A stretch of 64,000 bases of DNA from an uncultured Granulosicoccaceae bacterium (GCA_938035525.1 CALHOI010000013.1:1-64000); one strand, 5' to 3'; positions 20,014 through 30,285 are shown, counted from the stretch's first letter. Notes: generated by a model from the sequence alone, not told the origin. Made by a program: numbers and translations.

Positions 20014-20175
20014 TTAAGTCTTGATAATATCGTTATTTTGATGTTAAATGCAAAAATATCAGATAAAAATGTTCCGGTTGTGCTGAATATTCTGAATTTG
20101 CTGAATGTGCTTAACGTTCCAGTTTGCTGCACGTTGAAGTCAGTTTGTTTCTTTATTTGTATGTGTGATTAATTT

Positions 20176-20215
20176 GTTTTGTAATTGATTGTTTTGTAAT
20201 TGATTGTTTTGTAAT
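20176..20215 (+). repeat. 15-bp tandem repeat (2.7 copies) upstream of 20236-21453
   Basis: gttttgtaattgatt / gttttgtaattgatt / gttttgtaat. Confidence 0.8.
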
Positions 20216-20235
20216 AACTAGTGGAGATAATTGCT

Positions 20236-21453
20236 ATGCGCGAAACGCATTCTGTAGACGGTAAATGGTGGGTTAGTCCTTATAACTTCAAGTCAGATGT
20301 ACGCAATGAGCTGGCATTGCCTCCGAAAGTTGAAATACACGATGCCACTTTGCGTGATGGTGAGCAAACGCCGGGTGTGGTCTTCTCTATTGACGATAAA
20401 ATTAAAATAGCCACCAAACTCAGTGAAGTTGGCGTTGAGCGAATTGAGGCGGGTATGCCTGCCGTATCACCGCAAGATGCTCAGGCAATTAAAGAAATTT
20501 CCAAGCTGGGACTAAACTCTCGCATTTTTACGTTTGCTCGCGCAATGAAGCAGGACATCGACATGGCACTGGAGTGCGGTGCCGACGGCGTAATTATCGA
20601 AGTACCTATCGGTTACCCCAAGCTGGTCACGCAGTTCGGCTGGACTTGGCAGGATGTTTTTAACAAAAGTAAAGAAGTAATTAACTACGCCAAAGAGCAA
20701 GGCTTGTATACCGTGTTTTTTCCCTACGACACCACTCGGGCCAGAGAAGAAGATTTAACCAATCTTTGTAAAGCCATCACTAATGAAGCTATGCCGGATT
20801 CCATCGGTATTGTTGATACCATGGGTTGCGCAACACCCGAAGCAATCAAGTATATGGTTCGGTGGGTGAAAGGCATGACGGGTTTGCCAATTGAAATTCA
20901 TACGCACAACGATTTTGGTATGGGCGTAGCAACAGAACTTGCCGCGGTTACCGCTGGTGCAGAATGTGTACACAGCTGCGGTAATGGTTTAGGTGAGCGC
21001 ACCGGCAACGCCGCTCTGGAAGAATTAATGCTTGGGCTGGATTTACTCTACGGGTATGAAACCGGCTACAAGCTGGACAAGCTACCAGAGCTGGGTGATT
21101 TGTTGTCGTCGTTGTCTAACATCCCTATTGCACGTAACAAGCCGATTTTGGGTCACGGTAATTTTATCCGCGAATCGGGTATCGGTATTCAGTACGTCAT
21201 GGAAGACCCACTGGTTATGTTCGGTACGCATCCAGCCTTAACGGGGCGCAGTGGTGAAGTAGTGCTGGGCAAGAAAAGTGGTAAAGCTTCTATCGTATAC
21301 AAGCTGGGTGAACTCGGATTGGGCGAAGCCGAAGACGAACTGGTTACCGAAATGCTGACTCGTGTAAAGCAAAAGGGTATAGAGAAACGCGACATACTCA
21401 GCGATGCAGAATTTAAATCTATTGTTAGTGAAGTCAGAGACGCTGCTGCTTAG
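20236..21453 (+). CDS. HMG-CoA lyase-like / isopropylmalate-homocitrate synthase-like DRE-TIM enzyme
   Basis: EIHDATLRDGEQTPGVVFSIDDKIKIATKLSEVGVERIEAGMPAVS, LPIEIHTHNDFGMGVA, NGLGERTGNAALEE; LeuA regulatory domain not evident. Confidence 0.8.
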   Translation: MRETHSVDGKWWVSPYNFKSDVRNELALPPKVEIHDATLRDGEQTPGVVFSIDDKIKIATKLSEVGVERIEAGMPAVSPQDAQAIKEISKLGLNSRIFTFARAMKQDIDMALECGADGVIIEVPIGYPKLVTQFGWTWQDVFNKSKEVINYAKEQGLYTVFFPYDTTRAREEDLTNLCKAITNEAMPDSIGIVDTMGCATPEAIKYMVRWVKGMTGLPIEIHTHNDFGMGVATELAAVTAGAECVHSCGNGLGERTGNAALEELMLGLDLLYGYETGYKLDKLPELGDLLSSLSNIPIARNKPILGHGNFIRESGIGIQYVMEDPLVMFGTHPALTGRSGEVVLGKKSGKASIVYKLGELGLGEAEDELVTEMLTRVKQKGIEKRDILSDAEFKSIVSEVRDAAA

Positions 21454-21495
21454 TCTTATTTTGTTTACGCCCCGGAGACAATCCAAGAGGTCACT

Positions 21496-22113
21496 ATGGA
21501 TATAACGCTTTATCATTCTCCGGGTGCGTGCTCAATGGCCACGTACATTTCGCTAATCGAGGCTGGTGCTGACTTTAATGTCAGCATCATCAGCTTGAAG
21601 AATAATGAACAATCATCCCCCGAGTATGCCGCGCTTAATCCAAAGAAAAAAGTCCCATTTCTGGTGGTTGATGGTAAGGGCTTAAGCGAAAACGTGGCAA
21701 TGCAAACCTGGATAGCTGAAAACTACCCGAGCGCAAATTTATTTCCAGCAGATAGCTGGGATCAAAAACGGGCTTTATCTTACATGGGTTGGTTTGGTTC
21801 AGGCATACACCCGCACATCACCCGTCACTTCAAACCGGCAAAGTTTACGTCGGTTACAGAGGCACATACCGATCTAAAGGCGAAAGGCAAAGCCATGTAT
21901 ATGGAGCAAATTGCACTCGTAGAGAGCGAGCTGGCTGATAGAACTTTTTTCTTTGATCATTTTACTGTTTGCGATTCGTATTTTTTCTGGATTTACGAGC
22001 GCGCGCTGCAGGAGGGTTTTGATCTAAGCGGTTTTAAGCAATGTACTGCGCACAATAATCTTTTGCGCACGCGTCCAAGCGTGCAGCAAGTGCTTGCGCG
22101 CACATCTAGCTAA
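21496..22113 (+). CDS. Glutathione S-transferase
   Basis: MDITLYHSPGACSMATYISLIEAGADFNVSIISLKNNEQSSPEYAALNPKKKVPFLVVDGKGLSENVAMQTWIAENYP. Confidence 0.85.
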   Translation: MDITLYHSPGACSMATYISLIEAGADFNVSIISLKNNEQSSPEYAALNPKKKVPFLVVDGKGLSENVAMQTWIAENYPSANLFPADSWDQKRALSYMGWFGSGIHPHITRHFKPAKFTSVTEAHTDLKAKGKAMYMEQIALVESELADRTFFFDHFTVCDSYFFWIYERALQEGFDLSGFKQCTAHNNLLRTRPSVQQVLARTSS

Positions 22114-22132
22114 AATTGGCCTTATGTAATAA

Positions 22133-23077
22133 ATGGTAAGTGCCGAAGCCAAATTGATAAGACACTCTCTTTGCAAAGATGATCTTGATTCAGCATCATT
22201 ACAGCAAAAGAGAGAGCAATGGGAAACGGCCAGCAAAGCGATTCCCACACCTGAAGGTGTTACTGTTCAAACAGTGGAAATAGGTGGTGTGCTCTGTTCC
22301 ATTTGTACGTGTACCGATTTTAAAAGTGATTTGGTAGATGAGCGTACGGGGGATAAATTAGAAAATAAGGTTCACATTAATCAGCGGCATACGGACAAAG
22401 TCATTGTTTATTGTCACGGCGGCGGACTTGAAGGCTCGGCCGAAACGTTTAGAGTCTGGGGTGCTCGGCTCGCATTGTGCACTGGATGTCGGGTTGTGTT
22501 GGTCGATTTCCGCTTAGCACCAGAAAACCCGTTTCCGGCTGCAATCAACGATGTTTTTTCAGTTTGTCGCTCGCTGGCCACTGTCCTGGATGACGTTACG
22601 CAGATTGTGATTGGTGCAGATTCTACTGGCAGTGCGTTGGGTCTGGCATCAATGGTGGAGTTCAGGCAACACAAAGACATCAATGTGGTTAGTGGCTTCT
22701 TTTTGTCACCATCAATAGACCTTACGTTTTCAGGCGACTCTATTGTTTCTAACCATGCTAATGACAAGCTGGTGTCCCTGTTGGTTTTAAAGCACTACGC
22801 GCGCAATTACTGCGACAGCGAAAAACTGAATAACCTGCTTGTATCGCCGTTGTTTGCTGACCTCAGCCATCTGCCTCCAATACTGGTTTTGGTGGATGAT
22901 GGTGAATTACTGCTAGATGATGCCAAGCGCCTGAATAAAAAGCTTAAAGAGGTGGGTGGAACGTGCGATCTGCGTGTGACACATGGCCTATGGCATGCCT
23001 GGCCGCTCTGGGGTGAATTCCCGGAAGCTTCAACATCGTTGGACGCAATAGCGGAGCACGTGCAGCAATTAAATTAA
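22133..23077 (+). CDS. Alpha/beta hydrolase (HSL-like esterase family)
   Basis: HGGG oxyanion motif (VYCHGGGLEGSAE), RLAPENPFPAAINDVF, GADSTGSAL nucleophile region, THGLWHAWPLW. Confidence 0.75.
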   Translation: MVSAEAKLIRHSLCKDDLDSASLQQKREQWETASKAIPTPEGVTVQTVEIGGVLCSICTCTDFKSDLVDERTGDKLENKVHINQRHTDKVIVYCHGGGLEGSAETFRVWGARLALCTGCRVVLVDFRLAPENPFPAAINDVFSVCRSLATVLDDVTQIVIGADSTGSALGLASMVEFRQHKDINVVSGFFLSPSIDLTFSGDSIVSNHANDKLVSLLVLKHYARNYCDSEKLNNLLVSPLFADLSHLPPILVLVDDGELLLDDAKRLNKKLKEVGGTCDLRVTHGLWHAWPLWGEFPEASTSLDAIAEHVQQLN

Positions 23078-23171
23078 TTTGTTCGAAACTTTTGACGGCC
23101 AGAGCTGTCATCAAAACAGGGTGGTGGTTGTAACGTTAGCCATACCTAATCAAAACAGGAGAAATCTACAA

Positions 23172-23882
23172 ATGATAAAAAATAAGCAAATGAAACAGAC
23201 TGTCGCTATAAGCGCTGCGGCAATTGGCCTGGCGTTAACCGGCTCTTTAATCAGCGTAAACGCATCGGCTCAAGACGCCGACATGTCGTTCTTTATAACC
23301 AGTGCTGGTCCGGGTAAGGGCGGCGATCTTGGAGGTTTGGAGGGTGCAGACGCTCACTGTGCATCGTTAGCAAAAGCTGCAGGCTCAGAAAAAACCAGTT
23401 GGAAAGCCTACTTGAGTGTCAGCGCAAAAATTGATCGATCAGGCGATAGCCCAAAGGTGGTATCTGGTGTTGATGCGCGAGACCGTATTGGCACAGGTCC
23501 ATGGTACAACGCCAAAGGCGTCCTTATAGCCAACAATGTTGAAGAGCTGCATTCTGATGGCAACGCTATTAACCTTGAAAATGGTCTGGATGAGAATGGT
23601 ATGCAGGTTAATGGTCGTGGCTCAAAGCCAAACCGACATGACATCCTCACGGGTTCTACCCCACAGGGTCAATACTCCACAGCTGGTGGCGATACCACTT
23701 GCTCTGGTTGGACCAGTAGCGGCGAAGGCTCTGCCATTGTCGGGCATCACGATCTGGTTGGCCTGAGCGATGACAGACACATGGTTAGCTGGAATTCGGC
23801 TCATGGTTCAGCAGGTTGCAGCGCTGAAGCATTCCCTCGCACTGGTGGTGATGGCTTGTTTTATTGTTTCGCCAGCGAATAG
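23172..23882 (+). CDS. Exported protein with endostatin/C-type-lectin-like domain
   Basis: Signal peptide; FFITSAGPGKGGDLGGLEGADAHCASLAKAAGSEKTSWKAYLSVSA...GDTTCSGWTSSGEGSAIVGHHD...GCSAEAFPRTGGDGLFYCFA. Confidence 0.55.
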   Translation: MIKNKQMKQTVAISAAAIGLALTGSLISVNASAQDADMSFFITSAGPGKGGDLGGLEGADAHCASLAKAAGSEKTSWKAYLSVSAKIDRSGDSPKVVSGVDARDRIGTGPWYNAKGVLIANNVEELHSDGNAINLENGLDENGMQVNGRGSKPNRHDILTGSTPQGQYSTAGGDTTCSGWTSSGEGSAIVGHHDLVGLSDDRHMVSWNSAHGSAGCSAEAFPRTGGDGLFYCFASE

Positions 23883-23898
23883 TCTGAAATAAAAAAGA

Positions 23899-23930
23899 CC
23901 CTGTTTCGGAAAATTTCCGATGCAGGGCAC
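23899..23930 (+). terminator. Hairpin downstream of 23172-23882
   Basis: ccctg-tt-tcggaaa-a-tttccga-tg-caggg; weak T-run. Confidence 0.4.
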
Positions 23931-23977
23931 TCCTTAATTTCTCCACCTATGGTGCGACGGCTGTTTAAAATGCTATC

Positions 23978-25228
23978 GTGACTCTCTGCGCAGACGCGAG
24001 CACCTCATGCATGCATCGTAACAAGCTGAGTTTTCTGTTTTTAAATATCGGTCATTTTCTCGACCACTTCTTCATGTTGATTTTTGCAACTGCTGCAGCC
24101 TTGGCATTAACCAAGGAGTGGAGCATAAGTTATGCCGAGCTCATCCCTTATGCTACGCCGGGTTTTATTGCCTTTGGTGTGTGCGCTATTCCCGCCGGAT
24201 GGCTTGCTGACAAGTGGAGCAGGGAAGGGATGATGGTCATTTTTTTTATTGGTATTGGGCTCAGTTCAGTGCTAACAGGCATGGCGAGTACGCCGGTACA
24301 AATTGCTCTGGGGCTAACGTTGATTGGTGTATTCGCTGCAATCTATCACCCGGTTGGCCTTGCTATGGTCGTACAGGGTCGAGTTAAAACCGGTGTGCCT
24401 CTGGCGATTAATGGCATTTTCGGCAATATGGGTGTTGCTTGTGCTGCGCTGCTGACTGGGTTGATGATCGATACAGCTGGCTGGCGTAGCGCGTTTATCA
24501 TTTCAGGTGCTGTAGCGATCGGATTTGGTGTGGTGTATTGGTGGTTTGTTCGATCAGGTAGTTTGTCAGTAACCAAAACAATAGCAAAACACTCAAACGT
24601 CGCTGCGGCACCTACCGGCGCAACGCGCAGCGCGCCATTTTCAATGGCTATGTTGTTTAGAGTATTTGGAATTATTTTTTTTACTACTGCCATTGGCGGG
24701 CTCATCTTTCAAAGCACCACCTTCGCGTTACCAAAGGTGTTTGCAGAACGGTTATCAGACTTTGCCTTTAGTGCTACCACGGTGGGTTGGTACACGTTTA
24801 TTGTGTTCTCCGTGGCAGCCTTTGCTCAGCTTGTTATCGGTTTTTTGGTTGATAACTATTCTGTGCGAATAGTGTTTGCCAGCGTGGCCATTTTACAAGC
24901 CTTGTTTTTTGCCATCATGGTTCAGCTTGAAGGGATAGCTGCGTTTTTTGTTGCGCTTGCTTTTATGTTGGTGGTGTTCGGCCAGATACCCATAAACGAT
25001 GTCTTGGTTGGTCGTATGGCTCGCAGTGAATGGCGAAGTAGAGCGTACGCTGCGCGATACGTGGTCACGTTTTCGGTGATGGCATCCGCTGTACCGCTGA
25101 TAGCCTGGTTACACAATACCTGGGGATTCAGTGCTTTATTTGTTGTGCTGGCTATTGCAGCCATGCTGATCTTTTTTGCCGCCCTGATGCTGCCTGACTT
25201 TGATGAAGCAGAAGGCTTGGTTTCTTGA
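23978..25228 (+). CDS. MFS transporter
   Basis: About 12 TM segments; LNIGHFLDHFFMLIFATAAALALTKEW, GWLADKWSREGMMVIFFIGIG. Start could be ATG 24011. Confidence 0.85.
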   Translation: MTLCADASTSCMHRNKLSFLFLNIGHFLDHFFMLIFATAAALALTKEWSISYAELIPYATPGFIAFGVCAIPAGWLADKWSREGMMVIFFIGIGLSSVLTGMASTPVQIALGLTLIGVFAAIYHPVGLAMVVQGRVKTGVPLAINGIFGNMGVACAALLTGLMIDTAGWRSAFIISGAVAIGFGVVYWWFVRSGSLSVTKTIAKHSNVAAAPTGATRSAPFSMAMLFRVFGIIFFTTAIGGLIFQSTTFALPKVFAERLSDFAFSATTVGWYTFIVFSVAAFAQLVIGFLVDNYSVRIVFASVAILQALFFAIMVQLEGIAAFFVALAFMLVVFGQIPINDVLVGRMARSEWRSRAYAARYVVTFSVMASAVPLIAWLHNTWGFSALFVVLAIAAMLIFFAALMLPDFDEAEGLVS

Positions 25229-25279
25229 TCATTCGATTGCAGCTCTGGGTACATTGCGTTGATAAAACGCACCAGTGAG

Positions 25280-26875
25280 TTAGGCAAACTCTCGAACAAC
25301 ACATCCAGCATTAACTGGCTGCCTTTCCCCGTTGTGCATAGCCAATTGCCCGTTGACCAACACATGCGCAATGCCCGATGCGTAGCGCCGGGGATTTTTA
25401 GCAGTCACGTTGCTGGTAATGCTGGTTTTATCAAACACGCAAATATCAGCTTTAAAGCCTTTTTTTAGTTTACCTCTGTCAGGTAAACCCAGGCGTTCTG
25501 CAGGAATGGACGTAATTTTCTTGATGCCGTCAGACAAACTCAATACCTCTCTGTCCCTGACATAGTATTGAAGAAACCGTGCTGCCCATCCGTAGCCGCT
25601 TAGCGAACCCATGTGATCTTTAAGCACTCCATCGTTGGCAATGGCCACCGTGTCGGAGATAACAGCGCACTCTGGTTGTTGCAAACATAAATCCAGGTCA
25701 CTGTCACGAAAAGATTTAGAAGACCACATGGTGCCCATCATGTTGCCGCCTTCTTCGAGCAATATATCGAATACGGCATCGTAGGGGTCGACACCGCGCA
25801 TGCGACCAATCTCTTCAAAATCAGCGCCAACCAGGTCTTTATTTTCATAGGCGTTAAGCAGCACAATGTCGCTCCATCGACGGGCTTTAACCAACAGCCA
25901 CATGGGTTGTGAATTGGCTTTTATTTTTTCGCGATCTTCTGAGTTTTTTAGTCGTTTTAATACATCATCGATGCTGCCGGCCTGTGCCCACTTGGGAAGA
26001 ATAGCGGCCATCAGCGTATGCGCCCAGTCGTGTGGAATAATATCAAAGGCAATGTCTGCATCGTGCTTGCGTGCCAGTTCAATCATTTCCAGGGTGTGTT
26101 CCATGGCGTAATCGGGTGCGCCGAACTTGGGTTGGATATGAGAAATTTGTAGCTTGGCGCTGGCTTGCCTGGCCGTTGCAATGGCTTCTGCAAAACCAAG
26201 ATCGTAATGCGTGTCTCGGTTTCTTACATGCGTTGCATACAGCCGATTGTGTTTAGCCGCTACCTCGCACAGTGGAACCAGATGCTCAGGAGAGGCCAAA
26301 ATACCGGGGAAATATTCCAGCCCCGACGAAAACCCACCAGCGCCTTCATCCATGGCTGTATCAACCATGCGGGCCATTTGCGCAATCTCATCTTGTTCGC
26401 CGGCACGCAGTTCGTCACCAATAACAGCGCGGTGAATGGTTCCGTGACCAACGAACGCCATAACGTTCACACCCAGATCACTTGCATCCAGCGCATCAAG
26501 GTATTCACTGAAGCTATGCCAGTGATCGTGTTCAATGTCGCTTGTGTACCATGGCGACACCATTGGAATGTTGTCATGCGAGCAAACTGGCGCACAGCTG
26601 ATGCCGCATTGGCCAATGACTTCGGTTGTGACACCTTGATGAACCTGGCTCTCAGCGCGGCCATCGGCAATCAGCGTAAAGTCGGAATGAGTGTGCATGT
26701 CTATAAAACCAGGAGAGACGGTCAGCCCGCTTACATCGATGGTTTTACTGGTATCGTGAATGTCTGTGCTGGAGATTTCTTTAATTAAACCGTCGGCAAT
26801 AGCCACGTTGCCGATAAAACTTTCATTGCCAGTGCCATCAACGATCTCTCCACCTTTCAGAACTAAGTCGTACAT
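25280..26875 (-). CDS. N-acyl-D-amino-acid deacylase / D-aminoacylase-like amidohydrolase
   Basis: MYDLVLKGGEIVDGTGNESFIGNVAIADG, VSPGFIDMHTHSDF, FSSGLEYFPGILAS, KISHIQPK, SDTVAIANDG. Confidence 0.88.
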   Translation of the reverse strand: MYDLVLKGGEIVDGTGNESFIGNVAIADGLIKEISSTDIHDTSKTIDVSGLTVSPGFIDMHTHSDFTLIADGRAESQVHQGVTTEVIGQCGISCAPVCSHDNIPMVSPWYTSDIEHDHWHSFSEYLDALDASDLGVNVMAFVGHGTIHRAVIGDELRAGEQDEIAQMARMVDTAMDEGAGGFSSGLEYFPGILASPEHLVPLCEVAAKHNRLYATHVRNRDTHYDLGFAEAIATARQASAKLQISHIQPKFGAPDYAMEHTLEMIELARKHDADIAFDIIPHDWAHTLMAAILPKWAQAGSIDDVLKRLKNSEDREKIKANSQPMWLLVKARRWSDIVLLNAYENKDLVGADFEEIGRMRGVDPYDAVFDILLEEGGNMMGTMWSSKSFRDSDLDLCLQQPECAVISDTVAIANDGVLKDHMGSLSGYGWAARFLQYYVRDREVLSLSDGIKKITSIPAERLGLPDRGKLKKGFKADICVFDKTSITSNVTAKNPRRYASGIAHVLVNGQLAMHNGERQPVNAGCVVREFA

Positions 26876-26951
26876 GGTTAATGACTCCTTTTAATTTTTA
26901 CCTGTGCTGCTGTACCAAGTTAGATTTGATATATAAAGTTAGTTTTCGAGT

Positions 26952-28241
26952 TTATTTGGCTTCGCCGTAAAATGTGTTTGGCAGCCACAAGGCAATATCG
27001 GGAAACAGTATTAAAACAAGCATACCGATTATGTATGCCAGTATAAACGGCAATACAGCAACTGAAATGCGCTCTATTGATATGCCGCTAATGCGCGCCG
27101 CGACGGTTAAGTTAGCGCCTAGCGGCGGTGTAAGAAACCCGATCTCACAGGTAATGACGGTAAAGATGCCAAAGAATACAGGGTCAATGCCCAGTGAAAC
27201 AGCAAGCGGTAAAAAAACGGCCGTAAACAGAACAATTTGAGCCAGCGATTCCATGAACGTACCAATGAAAATATAAAACACGCCAATCAGTATCAGCACC
27301 AGATAAGGGTTATCGGTGATAGAAGTAATACTTTGTTGTACTGCGCTGGGTACATCGTAAAAGGCGGTTAACTGACCAAATGCCAGCGTTGGCGTAAGCA
27401 ATATAAGAATGCCCGTCAGCAGGGCAGTAAATCGCAGTGCCTCAATGAGTTTTTGTAAGGTCAATTCTCGGTAAATAAATAAGCCCACAAAAAGCGAATA
27501 GAAAACCGCAACACCAGCAGCTTCGGTTGGCGTGAACACGCCACCATAAATACCTCCGAGTATCAAAACAGGTGCGCCGATAGACCATTTGCCGTCCCAA
27601 ACTGCTTTTAAGAAAGGGCTCCATGAGAACGGTTCACCGTTACCACCATAGTTTCTGCGTCGCGCAACTATATAGGTTGTGATCATCAGCAAAATAGTGA
27701 CAAGCAGCCCCGGTAGTAAACCGGCCAGAAATAATCTGGGAATGGATGTCTCCGACACCAGACCGTAGATAATCATCAGATTCGACGGCGGTATCAGACT
27801 ACCAAGAGCGCCAGCGCTGGCCGTGATGGCAGCGGCAAATGGAACGTCATAGCCTTCACGTCGCATGGCTGGTACCGTTACCGACCCTATAGCAGCTGTG
27901 GTTGCCGGGCCAGAGCCAGACAGTGCAGCGAACAGCATGCAGGCGAATACGGTAACAAGGCCCATTGAGCCTCGGTACGCACCGACAAGATTGGTTGCAA
28001 TGGCAATCATCCTCGTAGCCATGCCACCGACTTCCATCAATCGTCCGGCTAACACGAACAACGGAATGGTTAACAGTGGAAACGGCGTTAAGCTGCCGTA
28101 ACCGGTTTGAGCCAGCAGCGTATACGGTATGTCGATCAGAAACAGCGCTAGTGCTGTTGTTAGGCCAACTGAAACAAAAAGTGGGACACCGATTAGCGTT
28201 AGCGCAACAAATACTATTGCCAGAATCAGCAAAGGGCTCAT
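26952..28241 (-). CDS. TRAP transporter large permease (DctM family)
   Basis: PLLTIPLFVLAGRLMEVGGMATRMI, FACMLFAALSGSGPATTAAIGSVTVPAM, TCEIGFLTPPLGANLTVAA. Confidence 0.92.
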   Translation of the reverse strand: MSPLLILAIVFVALTLIGVPLFVSVGLTTALALFLIDIPYTLLAQTGYGSLTPFPLLTIPLFVLAGRLMEVGGMATRMIAIATNLVGAYRGSMGLVTVFACMLFAALSGSGPATTAAIGSVTVPAMRREGYDVPFAAAITASAGALGSLIPPSNLMIIYGLVSETSIPRLFLAGLLPGLLVTILLMITTYIVARRRNYGGNGEPFSWSPFLKAVWDGKWSIGAPVLILGGIYGGVFTPTEAAGVAVFYSLFVGLFIYRELTLQKLIEALRFTALLTGILILLTPTLAFGQLTAFYDVPSAVQQSITSITDNPYLVLILIGVFYIFIGTFMESLAQIVLFTAVFLPLAVSLGIDPVFFGIFTVITCEIGFLTPPLGANLTVAARISGISIERISVAVLPFILAYIIGMLVLILFPDIALWLPNTFYGEAK

Positions 28242-28786
28242 GGATTTTGCTCACTGCTTGCGGGTGTCGGTGTGGTTTCCCACTGCTCCTCAAGCATGCC
28301 CGGGAGCCCTTGCGAGCCGTTGCGGTACCAATGCAAATAAGATTGGAATAGTCTTATAAGCATGAGTGAATAGCCGATAATTAAAATGGTTTGCGGGTAA
28401 AACTGATTGATACCAAGACTTGGACTGATTGTTGGGAACTTCCACATAACGCCTAAGTAATCCCAGCTGACCTTAATCATAAACATGCAGAAGAAGGCCC
28501 AGAACATGTCAGCGATAAAAATGGTGTATTTGCCGAAGCGGCCAGGCAGAGACTGAACCGCAATAATGATGCGTATGTGGAATCTTTCGCGCACACATAA
28601 AGATGCGCCCATGTACACAGCCCAAACCATGCTTACGGCTGCAACTTCCTCTGTCCAGTGCAGGGCGATTTCGAACACGTAGCGCGCAACAACCTGCGAA
28701 AACACGCTGATCGCAATCACCACCAGACACGTGCAGCAGATAAGCTCTTCAAGATGGCGTTCCAGCCATTTAAGCGCGCGCATCAT
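28238..28786 (-). CDS. TRAP transporter small permease (DctQ family)
   Basis: VARYVFEIALHWTEEVAAVSMVWAVYMGASLCVRERFHIRI; overlaps the DctM gene start. Confidence 0.88.
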   Translation of the reverse strand: MMRALKWLERHLEELICCTCLVVIAISVFSQVVARYVFEIALHWTEEVAAVSMVWAVYMGASLCVRERFHIRIIIAVQSLPGRFGKYTIFIADMFWAFFCMFMIKVSWDYLGVMWKFPTISPSLGINQFYPQTILIIGYSLMLIRLFQSYLHWYRNGSQGLPGMLEEQWETTPTPASSEQNP

Positions 28787-28829
28787 GATTTAGTGTGATG
28801 TATTTTTGGAATGGCAATAGCAGATGTAT

Positions 28830-28872
28830 AAAAAATCAAAAGCGGGGAGGTTTTGGCCTTCCCCGCTTTTGG
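28830..28872 (-). terminator. Terminator/attenuator between the TRAP SBP and DctQ genes
   Basis: Minus strand CCAAAAGCGGGGAAGG-loop-CCTCCCCGCTTTTG followed by ATTTTTTATA. Confidence 0.75.
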
Positions 28873-28875
28873 TTC

Positions 28876-29886
28876 CTAGTTGGCTGCTTCCTGAATTTTA
28901 GTCACCAAGTCAACAAACTCTGGACCACGTTTTTCGGCAAAGTCTGCCTGCACGGTTTTAGCTGCGGCTATAAAGTCGGTTTTATCTGGGGTTGTCATTT
29001 TCATACCACCTTCTTCAACCAACCACTTTCGTACTTCATCTGTTTCAGCGGCCACTTGATTACGAAACTCAATGCCTGCATCAGTTGCTGCTCGTTGAAT
29101 CTGTTCACGCTGCTCGTCGTTGAGGCGTTTCATGAATGAGTCTGCAGCGAACAATGGCGCCATCGCGACAAAGTGCTCCAGAATAACCAGGTGAGGTTCA
29201 AACTCGAAGAATTTCATGTCTTTGATAAACGAGGTGCCGTTGTCGCCACCGTCAACCGTACCTGTTTGTAGTGCGGTTGGGGTTTCTGACCAAGCTAGTG
29301 GAACTGGGTTAGCACCAAACGCTTCGAAGGTGGCAAGCATGACTTCGTTTTTCGGCACGCGTACTTTCAGGCCCTTCATATCAGCCATGGTGTTTACTGG
29401 ACGCACCGAGTTGTAAAAATCTCGATAAAGTGCCGGACCAAAACTGAGCAGATGTACACTGGTGTCGGCTTGCAGACGTTCTTTCATAAAGTCGCCAACG
29501 GGTCCGTCAACAACACGTTCCAGATGTTCTTTGTTCTGAAAAACGTAGGGCAATACCGTGACGTCCATCAGAGGCCAATGCGGTGAAATGTTATTGGCGG
29601 TAATAAAGAAGCCATCGACCGTGCCCAGTTGCATGGCTTTAAAGCCTTCATCTTCGGTAGAGATCTGGTTACAGCAACGAATTTTTACTTCAACCGACCC
29701 ACCGGTGTAGTCTTCGGCTTTTGTTTTGAATATTTTAGCGAAACGTCCGTACAAAGAATCTTCTGGCGCACCAAAACCCAGATTCATGGTGACATCGGCT
29801 GCCATGACGCTCGATATGGAGATTCCGATTGACAAGCTCAACGCTAGCGCAGCTGTCGATAAAGCTCTAAATAAGGCTTTTCTCAT
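28876..29886 (-). CDS. TRAP transporter substrate-binding protein (DctP family)
   Basis: Signal peptide; YTGGSVEVKIRCCNQISTEDEGFKAMQLGTVDGFFITANNISPHWPLMDVTVLPYVF; KVRVPKNEVMLATFEAFGANPVPLAWSETPTALQTGTVDGGDN. Confidence 0.92.
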   Translation of the reverse strand: MRKALFRALSTAALALSLSIGISISSVMAADVTMNLGFGAPEDSLYGRFAKIFKTKAEDYTGGSVEVKIRCCNQISTEDEGFKAMQLGTVDGFFITANNISPHWPLMDVTVLPYVFQNKEHLERVVDGPVGDFMKERLQADTSVHLLSFGPALYRDFYNSVRPVNTMADMKGLKVRVPKNEVMLATFEAFGANPVPLAWSETPTALQTGTVDGGDNGTSFIKDMKFFEFEPHLVILEHFVAMAPLFAADSFMKRLNDEQREQIQRAATDAGIEFRNQVAAETDEVRKWLVEEGGMKMTTPDKTDFIAAAKTVQADFAEKRGPEFVDLVTKIQEAAN

Positions 29887-30020
29887 TGTTGCTCCTCCTG
29901 TTATTCTTTAAGTGGTTGCTCAAGAATGACACAGGAAGCGGTTGGTGTACAGATTTTGATGAAAGTGGTCTGTACTACCGTAACAATTGCGGTTTGTCGT
30001 GTGTGTGGGCGCCGGAAAAA

Positions 30021-30050
30021 CTCTGTAGCCTTAATCTCTGTAGCCTTAAT
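30021..30050 (+). repeat. Perfect 15-bp tandem duplication (intergenic)
   Basis: ctctgtagccttaat / ctctgtagccttaat. Confidence 0.85.
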
Positions 30051-30285
30051 AAAGCGCCCTTGTAAACTGCGTGGCGATACCTGTTAATTGAGAATTGCTT
30101 ATTGGGAACTGGTTATTAAGCTACGACGTATGATCTGAGGCGCCTAAGAGATTTATTGTTCATGTTTCGTAACAAAACATCCGTCGGCACTGACTCGGGT
30201 GATTCCATGGCAACTGTTTTGGTATTAGCGACACCGTTGCATCTGTATTTGTATACATTCTCGGGGCAGCAACTACGGTTAAAGT

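Noticed and set aside
26165-26788. 207-aa plus-strand ORF
   Set aside because: Lies fully antisense to the well-supported D-aminoacylase gene; no recognisable features.
28795-29139. 114-aa plus-strand ORF
   Set aside because: Antisense to the dctP gene and overlaps its terminator hairpin.
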